From assembly GCF_900142185.1 (NCBI RefSeq), contig NZ_FQZZ01000001.1, positions 496,001 through 560,000 of the forward strand: a stretch of 64,000 bases of DNA. The letters run 5' to 3'. A program made the position numbers and the translations under genes. The notes below the pieces were generated by a model. It made no database searches, was not told the origin of the DNA, and saw only the letters and a program-made list of their open reading frames with translations. This document shows positions 8,503-16,063 of the stretch, one piece after another; within the stretch, counting starts at the first letter, position 1; each line of letters starts with the position of its first letter. The stretch comes from Lutimaribacter pacificus (GTDB taxonomy: Bacteria; Pseudomonadota; Alphaproteobacteria; Rhodobacterales; Rhodobacteraceae).

Positions 8503-8621
8503 GTCTGTCGGTGTCCTTTCGGTGCGCGGCAATTCTGTGCGCGCTTTGCCGGGGATGCAACAGGCGGCATCGCGTCGCGCGGGGCTGGACGCCCGGACAG
8601 ACGCGCCCTATAACCCGCGCC

Positions 8622-8658
8622 ATGATGTATTTCGCGGCCATCGTCATTCGAATTACAT
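8622..8658. promoter_or_regulatory. Possible NsrR-like half-site upstream of hemoglobin
   Basis: ATGATGTATTT at 8622-8632 resembles an NsrR half-site (consensus about AAGATGYATTT), and an inverted ATGTA/TACAT pair spans 8625-8658 around an ATTCGAAT palindrome. It lies 120 bp upstream of the hemoglobin start, which is far for a repressor. Suggestive only. Confidence 0.25.
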
Positions 8659-8759
8659 GCCCGGCGCTCTGACAGGAACGAGCCGCCGGGACAACAGGCG
8701 TATGGACCTCCGCGCCGCCCCATCCAGAGATACCGACGATACGCAAAGGACGCCCGGAC

Positions 8760-11663
8760 ATGTGCGCCGAAACGCCTGACTACAAAGATACGCTGAACCT
8801 GCCGAAGACCGATTTCCCGATGCGCGCGGGCCTGCCCAAGCGCGAGCCCGAGTGGCTGGAGCATTGGGAGCGGCTGGGCATCTACGACCGCCTGCGCACG
8901 AAAGAGGGGCGCACGCCCTTTATCCTGCATGACGGCCCTCCTTACGCCAACGGGCACCTGCATATCGGCCACGCGCTGAACAAGACGATCAAGGACATGA
9001 TCGTGCGCAGCCACCAGATGATGGGATTCGACAGCCGCTATGTGCCGGGATGGGACTGCCACGGCCTGCCGATCGAATGGAAGATCGAGGAACAGTACCG
9101 CGCCAAGGGGCAGGACAAGGACCAGGTGGATGTGATCGACTTTCGCCAGGAATGCCGCAAGTTCGCCGAAGGCTGGGTCGATATCCAGCGCGACGAATTC
9201 AAGCGGCTGGGCATCACCGGCAACTGGGCCGATCCTTACCTGACGATGAATTTCCATGCCGAGCGGGTGATCGCCGAGGAATTCATGAAGTTCCTGATGA
9301 ACGGCACGCTGTACCAGGGCTCCAAGCCGGTGATGTGGTCGCCGGTCGAGGAGACCGCGCTGGCCGAGGCGGAGGTCGAGTATCACGACAAGGAAAGCTT
9401 TACCATCTGGGTGAAGTTCCCGGTGACGACGGCGGGTGAGTTGCAGGGCGCGAATGTCGTCATCTGGACGACGACCCCCTGGACGATCCCGTCGAACAAG
9501 GCGGTGGTTTTCGGGGCGGACTATGCCTATGGCCTTTACGAAGTGACCGGCACGCCGGACGAATGCTGGGCCAGCGTGGGCGAGCGTTTCATCCTGGCCG
9601 ACAAGCTGGCCGGCGACGTGATGTCGCGCGCGCGGCTGGATGACGGCATGTGGACGCGCGTGCGCGACGTGTCGGCCGATGAGCTGGCGGGGCTGTCGCT
9701 GGCCCATCCGCTTGCCGGGGCCGAGGGATCGCAGGGCGAGTGGGACGCGCCTCGCGATTTCCGCGCCGCCGATTTCGTCACCGACGAGGAAGGCACCGGC
9801 TTTGTCCATTGCGCGCCCTCGCACGGGATGGAGGAGTACGAGCTTTACCGCGAGCTGGGGATGCTCGGCCAGGTGATCACCTATAACGTGATGGACGACG
9901 GGTCGTTCCGCGCGGATCTGCCGTTTTTCGGCGGCAAGCGCATCCTGAAACCCAACGGGAAAGAGGGCGACGCCAACAAGGCGGTGATCGACAAGCTGGT
10001 CGAGGTCGGCGGCCTGCTGGCGCGCGGCAGGATCAAGCACTCCTACCCGCATTCCTGGCGTTCGAAGGCGCCGGTGATCTATCGCAACACGCCGCAATGG
10101 TTCGCCGCGATCGACCGCCCGGTGGGCGACGGGCAGGACAGCTATGGCAGCACGATCCGGGAGCGGGCGCTGACCTCGATCGACAGCCTGGTGAAATTCA
10201 CCCCGCAATCGGGGCGTAACCGGCTGTATTCCATGATCGAAACGCGGCCCGACTGGGTGCTGTCGCGGCAACGTGCCTGGGGCGTGCCGCTGACCTGTTT
10301 CACGAAAAAGGGCGCGCTGCCGGGCGACCCGGATTTCCTGCTGCGCGACGAACGGGTGAATGCCCGCATCGCCGAGGCGTTCGAGGCCGAAGGCGCGGAT
10401 GCGTGGTACAAGGATGGCGCCAGGGAGCGGTTCCTCGGCAACGATTACGACCCGGCCGAGTGGGAGCAGGTGTTCGACATCCTCGACGTGTGGTTCGACA
10501 GCGGCTCGACCCATGCCTTCGTGCTGCGCGACCGCGCGGACGGCACGCCCGACGGTATCGCCGATGTCTATATGGAGGGCACCGACCAGCATCGCGGCTG
10601 GTTCCATTCCTCGCTTTTGCAGGCTTGCGGCACCAAGGGGCGCGCGCCCTATCGCAACGTGGTGACCCATGGGTTCACGCTGGACGAGAAGGGCAACAAG
10701 ATGTCCAAATCGCTTGGCAATACCATCGTGCCCGAAGAGGTCATCAGGCAATACGGCGCCGATATCCTGCGGCTTTGGGTGGCGCAGACCGATTACACCG
10801 CCGACCAGAGGATCGGGCCGGAAATCCTGAAGGGTGTGGCCGACAGCTATCGCCGGCTGCGCAACACGATGCGCTTCATGCTGGGGGCACTGGGCCATTT
10901 CCGCGAAGAAGACCGCGTGGACGCATCCGAAATGCCCGAACTGGAACGCTGGGTGCTGCATCGTCTGGCGGAACTGGATGTGGCGGTGCGCGACGGCTAT
11001 GCCGCGTTCGATTTCCAGGGGGTGTTCCAGCAGTTGTTCAACTTCTGCACCGTGGACCTGTCGGCGTTCTACTTCGATATCCGCAAGGATGCGCTGTATT
11101 GCGACGGCGACACCACCCGCCGCCGTGCCGCGCGCACGGTGATGGACCTGCTGTTCCACCGGCTGACCACCTGGCTGGCGCCGATCCTGGTGTTCACGAT
11201 GGAGGATGTGTGGAAATCGCGTTTTCCGGGTGACGACGGATCGGTCCACCTTGAGGACATGCCCGAAACGCCCGAAAGCTGGCGCGACGATGCGCTGGCG
11301 GCGAAATGGGCGATGGTGCGCCGCGCCCGCCGTGTCGTCACCGCCGCGCTGGAGCTGCAGCGCAGCGACAAGGTGATCGGTGCCAGCCTCGAGGCGGCGC
11401 CGGTGGTCCATGTGCGCGACCCCGAAATGCTGGCGGCGCTGAAGACCGTGACCTTCGAGGATCTGTGCATCACCTCGGATATCCGGCTGACCGGCGATCC
11501 GCTCCCGAACGAGGCGTTCCGTATGCCCGAGGTCGAAGGCGTGGGCGTCGTGTTCGAAAAGGCCGAAGGGCAGAAATGCCAGCGGTGCTGGAAGATCCTG
11601 CCCGATGTGGGCCGCCACGCCCATCCGGCCACCTGCAAGCGGTGCAACGACGCGCTGGGCTGA
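8760..11663 (+). CDS. ileS: Isoleucyl-tRNA synthetase
   Basis: 967 residues, usual for a bacterial class Ia IleRS, which charges tRNA-Ile in the cytoplasm and edits valine. The HIGH signature is at 68-71 (HLHIGHALNK), followed by the large editing insertion with WTTTPWTIPSNKA, and KMSKS is at 647-651 (GNKMSKSLGN). The C-terminus carries a CxxC...CxxC zinc module (CQRCW and CKRCN). ATG 8760 has AAAGGA upstream. No T-box leader is visible. It stands alone between the hemoglobin and a phosphatase-like lipoprotein. Confidence 0.97.
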   Translation: MCAETPDYKDTLNLPKTDFPMRAGLPKREPEWLEHWERLGIYDRLRTKEGRTPFILHDGPPYANGHLHIGHALNKTIKDMIVRSHQMMGFDSRYVPGWDCHGLPIEWKIEEQYRAKGQDKDQVDVIDFRQECRKFAEGWVDIQRDEFKRLGITGNWADPYLTMNFHAERVIAEEFMKFLMNGTLYQGSKPVMWSPVEETALAEAEVEYHDKESFTIWVKFPVTTAGELQGANVVIWTTTPWTIPSNKAVVFGADYAYGLYEVTGTPDECWASVGERFILADKLAGDVMSRARLDDGMWTRVRDVSADELAGLSLAHPLAGAEGSQGEWDAPRDFRAADFVTDEEGTGFVHCAPSHGMEEYELYRELGMLGQVITYNVMDDGSFRADLPFFGGKRILKPNGKEGDANKAVIDKLVEVGGLLARGRIKHSYPHSWRSKAPVIYRNTPQWFAAIDRPVGDGQDSYGSTIRERALTSIDSLVKFTPQSGRNRLYSMIETRPDWVLSRQRAWGVPLTCFTKKGALPGDPDFLLRDERVNARIAEAFEAEGADAWYKDGARERFLGNDYDPAEWEQVFDILDVWFDSGSTHAFVLRDRADGTPDGIADVYMEGTDQHRGWFHSSLLQACGTKGRAPYRNVVTHGFTLDEKGNKMSKSLGNTIVPEEVIRQYGADILRLWVAQTDYTADQRIGPEILKGVADSYRRLRNTMRFMLGALGHFREEDRVDASEMPELERWVLHRLAELDVAVRDGYAAFDFQGVFQQLFNFCTVDLSAFYFDIRKDALYCDGDTTRRRAARTVMDLLFHRLTTWLAPILVFTMEDVWKSRFPGDDGSVHLEDMPETPESWRDDALAAKWAMVRRARRVVTAALELQRSDKVIGASLEAAPVVHVRDPEMLAALKTVTFEDLCITSDIRLTGDPLPNEAFRMPEVEGVGVVFEKAEGQKCQRCWKILPDVGRHAHPATCKRCNDALG

Positions 11664-11669
11664 GAAATC

Positions 11670-11697
11670 CGGTCCGGGCCGTTCAGGGCCCGGACCG
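11670..11697. terminator. Stem-loop after ileS
   Basis: An 11-bp perfect stem (CGGTCCGGGCC / GGCCCGGACCG, 6-nt loop) starts 6 bp after the ileS stop. There is no T-tract, so it may be a weak or Rho-assisted terminator or a 3' end stabiliser. Confidence 0.5.
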
Positions 11698-11762
11698 TGC
11701 CGCATTGGCAGGGGCGCGCGGGCTTGCTAACCTTGCGGCAGTAAGCTGCCGGAGGGTCCGAG

Positions 11763-12254
11763 ATGCGCCGACGCCTGTTCCTGGGTCTTGCACTGGCCGG
11801 GCTGGTGCCGGGCTGCGCGGCGACGCCGGGCGTGCGGCGCCTTGCCCCGAATTCCACGCTGATCGTCCTGCGCCATGCCGACCGCAATGGCGAGGACCTG
11901 AGCGAGACCGGCCGCCACCGCGCGCGGGCGCTGGTGGATGCGCTGGCCGAATTTGACATCGCGGCGATCTATGCCCCTGATATCAAGCGCAATTTCGACA
12001 CCGCCGCGCCGCTTGCGCGGGCGCGGGGGCAGCGGGTGCGCACGCCGCTGGCTGCCGATCTGACCCGTCACCTGGTGCGGGTATCGGCGGGAAAAACCGT
12101 GATCTGGGTCGGCAACAAAAGCAATATCCGCACCATCTGGGAGGATCTGACCCTGCCCGAACCCGCGCCCCTCGAATACGGCGATCTGGCGATTATCCGC
12201 GCCGATGCCGGGGGGAGGCTCAGCGTGGAGCGGCGGTTCTTTGGCCCGCGCTGA
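11763..12254 (+). CDS. Histidine-phosphatase-fold lipoprotein, second His missing
   Basis: 163 residues. A short signal sequence ends in a lipobox-like LVPGC (Cys18), so the protein is probably a periplasmic lipoprotein. LIVLRHADRNGEDLSETG holds the RHG-type motif with catalytic His38. In the family a second His lies in a VGHxxN motif near the C-terminus; here that segment reads VGNKSNI (116-122), with Asn118 where His is expected. The phosphatase may therefore be inactive or use different chemistry. Start ATG 11763 follows GGAGGG; a small CGGCAG/CTGCCG hairpin overlaps the leader at 11736-11751. Confidence 0.75.
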   Translation: MRRRLFLGLALAGLVPGCAATPGVRRLAPNSTLIVLRHADRNGEDLSETGRHRARALVDALAEFDIAAIYAPDIKRNFDTAAPLARARGQRVRTPLAADLTRHLVRVSAGKTVIWVGNKSNIRTIWEDLTLPEPAPLEYGDLAIIRADAGGRLSVERRFFGPR

Positions 12255-12278
12255 TGCTGGTTTCCGCGGGGTGGCGAC

Positions 12279-12731
12279 ATGCCTGCGCTGACGGTGGACA
12301 GCCCGGTGGGGGCGCTGACGATAACCGAAACCGATGGCGCGATCACCGCGCTGACATGGGGCGGGCAGGGGGCGGACGATACGCCCCTGCTGCGGCGGGC
12401 GGCGGCGCAGCTTGCCGCCTATTTCGCGGGCGAGCGCGGGGATTTCGACCTGCCGCTGAAGGTGCACGGCAGCGACAGCCAGATCCGTATCTGCGCGGCC
12501 ATCGCGGCGATCCCCTTTGGCGAGACGCGGACCTATGGCGAGCTGTCACGCGGCCTGGACCTGCCGGCGCAGGCGGTGGGGCGGGGATGCGGCGGCAACC
12601 CGATCCCGATCCTGATCCCCTGCCACCGCGTGTTGGGCGCGCAGGGGTTGGGCGGATTTTCCGGCGGGACCGGGATCGAGACGAAGATCTGGCTGCTGAA
12701 GCACGAGGGCGCGGGCGGTTTGCTGATCTGA
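12279..12731 (+). CDS. ogt: Methylated-DNA--protein-cysteine S-methyltransferase
   Basis: 150 residues. Ogt/AGT transfers methyl groups from O6-methylguanine (and O4-methylthymine) to its own cysteine, in a single-turnover repair reaction. The active site is IPCHRVLG with Cys115, preceded by the helix-turn-helix region IPFGETRTYGELSR and followed by GGFSGG. There is no Ada-type N-terminal regulatory domain. ATG 12279 is preceded by GGGGTGG. It is convergent with pcs; the 76-bp gap carries the CGCGCGG pair. Confidence 0.93.
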   Translation: MPALTVDSPVGALTITETDGAITALTWGGQGADDTPLLRRAAAQLAAYFAGERGDFDLPLKVHGSDSQIRICAAIAAIPFGETRTYGELSRGLDLPAQAVGRGCGGNPIPILIPCHRVLGAQGLGGFSGGTGIETKIWLLKHEGAGGLLI

Positions 12732-12754
12732 GCCTTGTCCGAAGCCGACCGGAC

Positions 12755-12782
12755 CGCGCGGTTTATCCACAGGATCGCGCGG
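12755..12782. promoter_or_regulatory. CGCGCGG pair, second locus
   Basis: CGCGCGG at 12755 and 12776, again exactly 21 bp apart, with GGACCGCGCGGTT at the first site as at 5079-5091. It lies between the convergent ogt and pcs genes, where an operator is less expected, so a repeat element or RNA end structure is an alternative. Confidence 0.35.
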
Positions 12783-12807
12783 TTTTCCTGCCCGATTTCG
12801 CCATGGC

Positions 12808-13515
12808 TCAGGCGTTGTCCACAGAACCCCTGGCCGGGATGACCTGCTGGACGATGCCGACCGCGACAAGGTAGATGCTGGTCACGACCAGCCCCCAATG
12901 CGCCCAGCTTTCGGGGTGGAAATCGACCCAGGCGGCCCAGCCGGCAAAGAAGGTCCAGGCCAGCGCGACGGGCAGCGACAGGCCGCGCCAGCGTTCGGTG
13001 CGGACCGGGTGGATGAATTTCAGCGGCAGGAACATCGCCACCGCCAGCGCCGCCACGAGGGCGAGGATGACGTAGAAATTCGGCTCGATCGCGAACAGGA
13101 CGATCACCAGCATGTTCCAGCAGCCGGGAAAGCCGGAAAAGGAATTGTCCTTTGTCTTCATGCGCGTATCGGCGAAATAGACGACGCTGGCATAGGTGAT
13201 GACGATGATCGCCAGCCAGCCTGTCCAGCCGGGCAGCAGGTCGGATTTGAACAGCGCGTAGGCCGGGATGAAGACATAGGTCAGGTAGTCGATGATCAGG
13301 TCCATCAGCACGCCGTCGAATTCGGCGGCGTTGGTTTTCACCTCGTATTTGCGCGCCAGCGGCCCGTCGATGCCGTCCACGGCAAAGGCCACGACCAGCC
13401 AGAGGAACATCAGGCTCCATTTCTCCTCGACCGCGGCCAGCAGCGCCAGCATGGCGAAAACGGCACCCGTGGCCGTCAGAAGATGAACCAGTATCGCCTT
13501 GAATCGCAACGACAA
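12808..13515 (-). CDS. pcs: Phosphatidylcholine synthase
   Basis: 235 residues from TTG 13515. This integral membrane enzyme condenses CDP-diacylglycerol with choline to give phosphatidylcholine plus CMP, a pathway typical of alphaproteobacteria. The CDP-alcohol phosphotransferase motif is present: DGPLAR, then 12 residues, then GVLMDLIID (G-x3-D-x3-D), the spacing of Pcs rather than of PgsA/PssA. About eight membrane helices follow. TTG is chosen because GAAAGGCAGG lies just upstream, it begins one base after the xerC stop, and it gives the N-terminus usual for Pcs; an ATG at 13563 would overlap xerC by 47 bp. Confidence 0.88.
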   Translation of the reverse strand: MSLRFKAILVHLLTATGAVFAMLALLAAVEEKWSLMFLWLVVAFAVDGIDGPLARKYEVKTNAAEFDGVLMDLIIDYLTYVFIPAYALFKSDLLPGWTGWLAIIVITYASVVYFADTRMKTKDNSFSGFPGCWNMLVIVLFAIEPNFYVILALVAALAVAMFLPLKFIHPVRTERWRGLSLPVALAWTFFAGWAAWVDFHPESWAHWGLVVTSIYLVAVGIVQQVIPARGSVDNA

Positions 13516-13516
13516 A

Positions 13517-14458
13517 TCAACCTGCCTTTCGGCCTTTTCCGGCCTTTGGATGGGCGGCCTCATAGACCTCGAGCAGGCGCGCGGTATCGACCGCGGTATA
13601 GGCCTGCGTGGTCGACAGCGACGCGTGCCCGAGAAGTTCCTGAATGGCCCGCAGATCGCCGCCAGAGTTCAGCAGATGGGTGGCAAAGCTGTGCCGCATC
13701 GCGTGCGGCGTGGCGCTGGCCGGCAGGCCCAGTTGCAGCCGCGCCTGTTCCATCACCTTCTGGATCGCGCGCGGGTTCAGCGCACCGCCCCGCGCACCCC
13801 GGAAGAGCGGCGAGGTTTCTTCGATATCGTAGGGGGTCAGGCGCAGATATTCATCCACCGCCCTGCGCGCGGCGGGCAGCACCGGCACCACCCGTTCCCT
13901 GCCGCCCTTGCCACGGATGCGCAGCACGTCGGGCAGCGGCGCGTCGGCGCCGGTCAGCGACAGCGCCTCGGATATCCGCAGGCCCAGCCCGTAAAGCAGC
14001 GTCACCACCGCCGTGTCGCGCGCGGCGATCCACGGCTCGCGTGCCTGCAGCTCGACCCGGTCGAGCATGTGGCGGGCGGCGTCCTCGGCCAGCGGGCGGG
14101 GGAGTTTCTTCTGGAATTTCGGGGACCTGGCGGCCAGAACTGCAGTGGGTTCGAACCCCTCGCGCTCGGCCAGCCAGCGGTAGAAGCTTTTGACTGCCGA
14201 CAGCTTGCGCGCCAGCGACCGCGGCCCGAGGTCGGGCCCCCGCGTCGCCGCCATCCAGGCGCGCATCTCCGATGTGGTGATCCGCGCCAGCGCGCCCAGC
14301 CCCTGCGCATCGCCCTTGTGCACCGTCATGAAGGCCAAGAACCCCAGCACGTCGCGGCGATAGGCATCGACCGTGTTGCCGGACGCACCTTTCAGCGATT
14401 TCTGATGCGCCAGCCACTCGGCCAGCGCCTGCGTCGCGGCGGGCGATACCAGGCTCAT
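13517..14458 (-). CDS. xerC: Site-specific tyrosine recombinase XerC
   Basis: 313 residues from ATG 14458, which overlaps the DUF484 stop (ATGA); a longer reading to 14506 would lie inside DUF484. XerC and XerD resolve chromosome dimers at dif. All catalytic residues are visible: Arg161 (GLRISEAL), Lys184 (GKGGRER), His252 and Arg255 (HAMRHSFATHLL), His278 (LLGHASLSTTQ) and Tyr287 (AYT). The N-terminal SAM-like core-binding domain covers about 1-90. XerC rather than XerD is inferred from the DUF484 partner upstream, as in other proteobacteria. It is not linked to any mobile element here. Confidence 0.92.
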   Translation of the reverse strand: MSLVSPAATQALAEWLAHQKSLKGASGNTVDAYRRDVLGFLAFMTVHKGDAQGLGALARITTSEMRAWMAATRGPDLGPRSLARKLSAVKSFYRWLAEREGFEPTAVLAARSPKFQKKLPRPLAEDAARHMLDRVELQAREPWIAARDTAVVTLLYGLGLRISEALSLTGADAPLPDVLRIRGKGGRERVVPVLPAARRAVDEYLRLTPYDIEETSPLFRGARGGALNPRAIQKVMEQARLQLGLPASATPHAMRHSFATHLLNSGGDLRAIQELLGHASLSTTQAYTAVDTARLLEVYEAAHPKAGKGRKAG

Positions 14459-15162
14459 GACAGCCAGCGGCGCATGGCCCGTTCGAACACGCCGGCGAAG
14501 AAACACAGAAGGTCGGTGCCCTGCGCGGGGGCGAACTGGTGCGGGTCTTCGGCACCCATCACCAGCATTCCCGGCAGCCGGCCCTTGCCGAAATCCAGCC
14601 GCAGGAACGCCTCGGAGCGTATCCAGTCGGCGGCCTCGCCATAGATCGCCTCGCTGCCTTCTTCCATCTGGCGCAGCGTCACCTGCCGTGCCGGGCTGCC
14701 GCGCCCGCCGGTCAGGTATGCGTCGATAAAGCCGGGTTCGGCCACGCTCAGCACGTCGCCCAGCCGCTGCACCGCCGGGTCGGTATCCGACTGCACCGAT
14801 TCCAGCACCAGCCTGACCACGTCGACGCGCAGGATATCGGCCACCTCGCCGCCCAGGTCGCGCAGGAAGGTTTCGAAATCCACCGGGTCGAGCATCCGCA
14901 GGATCGCGCGGTGCACCTGGTTGGTGCCGGACAGGTTTTCATAGGCCGCCGCGATGACCGAGCGGTGGGTATCCTCGAGCCGGTCCAGCCGCGCCTCGAG
15001 CCGGTCCATGGCGATGCCGCGCAGGTCGATCACGTTGCCGCCCATCGCACGCTCGTTCGCGGCGACCAGCGCGCGCATCAGGTCGTGATCCTCAAGGATC
15101 ATGTCGGGCTGTTCCAGGATACGGTCACGCAACGCGGCGTCGATCTGGGGCTTGGTCGTCAT
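14455..15162 (-). CDS. DUF484 family protein
   Basis: 235 residues from ATG 15162 (MTTKPQIDA); an in-frame ATG at 15183 is possible. An N-terminal helical part (ILEQPDMILEDHDLMRALV) and a coiled segment with IDLRGIAMDRLEARLDRLE precede a GAF-like C-terminal region with DTDLLCFFAGVFERAMRRWL at its end. The DUF484 family is usually encoded directly before xerC, as here with an ATGA overlap. Its function is unknown; a link to recombination or DNA binding is inference from context only. Confidence 0.85.
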   Translation of the reverse strand: MTTKPQIDAALRDRILEQPDMILEDHDLMRALVAANERAMGGNVIDLRGIAMDRLEARLDRLEDTHRSVIAAAYENLSGTNQVHRAILRMLDPVDFETFLRDLGGEVADILRVDVVRLVLESVQSDTDPAVQRLGDVLSVAEPGFIDAYLTGGRGSPARQVTLRQMEEGSEAIYGEAADWIRSEAFLRLDFGKGRLPGMLVMGAEDPHQFAPAQGTDLLCFFAGVFERAMRRWLS

Positions 15163-15263
15163 GCTCGCCTCGGCTCGTTCCACCCGACCATAACAGGGCG
15201 GGGCGCAGTTTTCTGCTTTTTTCGTTCTGTTGCGGGATCAGGGGGGCGTTTGTCAACGCATAA

Positions 15264-15284
15264 GGCCCGCCACGGGGGCGGGCC
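15264..15284 (-). terminator. Stem-loop after the transaldolase gene
   Basis: An 8-bp perfect stem (GGCCCGCC / GGCGGGCC) lies 31 bp beyond the minus-strand transaldolase stop; the minus strand continues TTATGCGTT, a poor T-tract. Confidence 0.45.
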
Positions 15285-15314
15285 CGGCCGGAAATGATGC
15301 GATTGTGCCGCGGA

Positions 15315-15968
15315 TCAGACGATCCTGATCCCGGCGGCCTCGGCGTCCTTCAGGAACTGGTCCAGCCCCTTGTCGGTCAGCGGGTGCTGGGCCAGCTTGC
15401 GGATCACCTCGGGGGGGGCGGTCATCACGTCGGCGCCGATGCGGGCGGCCTCGGACACGTGGTTGACCGTGCGGATCGACGCGGCCAGGATCTCGGTCTC
15501 GAAGCCGTAATTGTCGTAGATCTGGCGGATATCCGCGATCAGCTGCATCCCGTCGAGGTTGATGTCGTCCAGCCGCCCGATGAAGGGCGAGATGAAGGTC
15601 GCGCCCGCCTTGGCCGCCAGCAGCGCCTGGTTGGCCGAGAAACACAGCGTGACATTGATCATGTGGCCTTCGGATGACAGCGTCTTGCACGCCTTCAGCC
15701 CGTCCCATGTCAGCGGCAGCTTGATCGCGATGTTTTCGGCGATCGTGGCCAGCTTGCGGCCTTCGGCGATCATGGCATCGGCCTCGGTGGCGACGACCTC
15801 GGCGGACACCGGGCCGTCGACCAGATCGGCGATTTCCCTGGTCACTTCCAGGATGTCGCGGCCGGATTTCTTGATCAGCGAGGGGTTGGTGGTGACCCCG
15901 TCGACGATGCCCAGCTCGTTCAGCTCGGCGATGGCGTCGATCTCGGCGGTGTCGACAAAGAATTTCAT
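15315..15968 (-). CDS. fsa: Transaldolase-like protein, fructose-6-phosphate aldolase subfamily
   Basis: 217 residues, the short TalC/FSA form rather than the roughly 320-residue Tal[21 protein letters not shown] is the family's N-terminus, GVTTNPSLI follows at 24-32, and the Schiff-base lysine is Lys83 in [10 protein letters not shown]. Either transaldolase (pentose phosphate pathway) or fructose-6-phosphate aldolase activity is possible; sequence reading alone does not separate them. ATG 15968 is preceded by AAGGAAGG. It is divergent from priA, a common arrangement in this family of bacteria. Confidence 0.88.
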   Translation of the reverse strand: MKFFVDTAEIDAIAELNELGIVDGVTTNPSLIKKSGRDILEVTREIADLVDGPVSAEVVATEADAMIAEGRKLATIAENIAIKLPLTWDGLKACKTLSSEGHMINVTLCFSANQALLAAKAGATFISPFIGRLDDINLDGMQLIADIRQIYDNYGFETEILAASIRTVNHVSEAARIGADVMTAPPEVIRKLAQHPLTDKGLDQFLKDAEAAGIRIV

Positions 15969-16063
15969 TTCGGGCCTTCCTTTCGGCGGTGGGCTTGCTC
16001 CGCCCCGCATTTACCCCATAGACCTGAGGCCCGAAACCCCATTTGGCGAAAGGTGCCGCAGGC

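Noticed and set aside
8499-11705. A 1068-codon open frame antisense to ileS, and a 977-codon frame antisense to priA (15965-18898)
   Set aside because: Both are shadows of high-GC coding genes; the sense strand has complete family motifs and the antisense translations are low-complexity Arg/His/Gly-rich.
14147-14160. GGTTCGAACCC, a tRNA T-loop-like string
   Set aside because: It lies inside xerC coding for GFEP; no acceptor, D-arm or anticodon stem fits around it.
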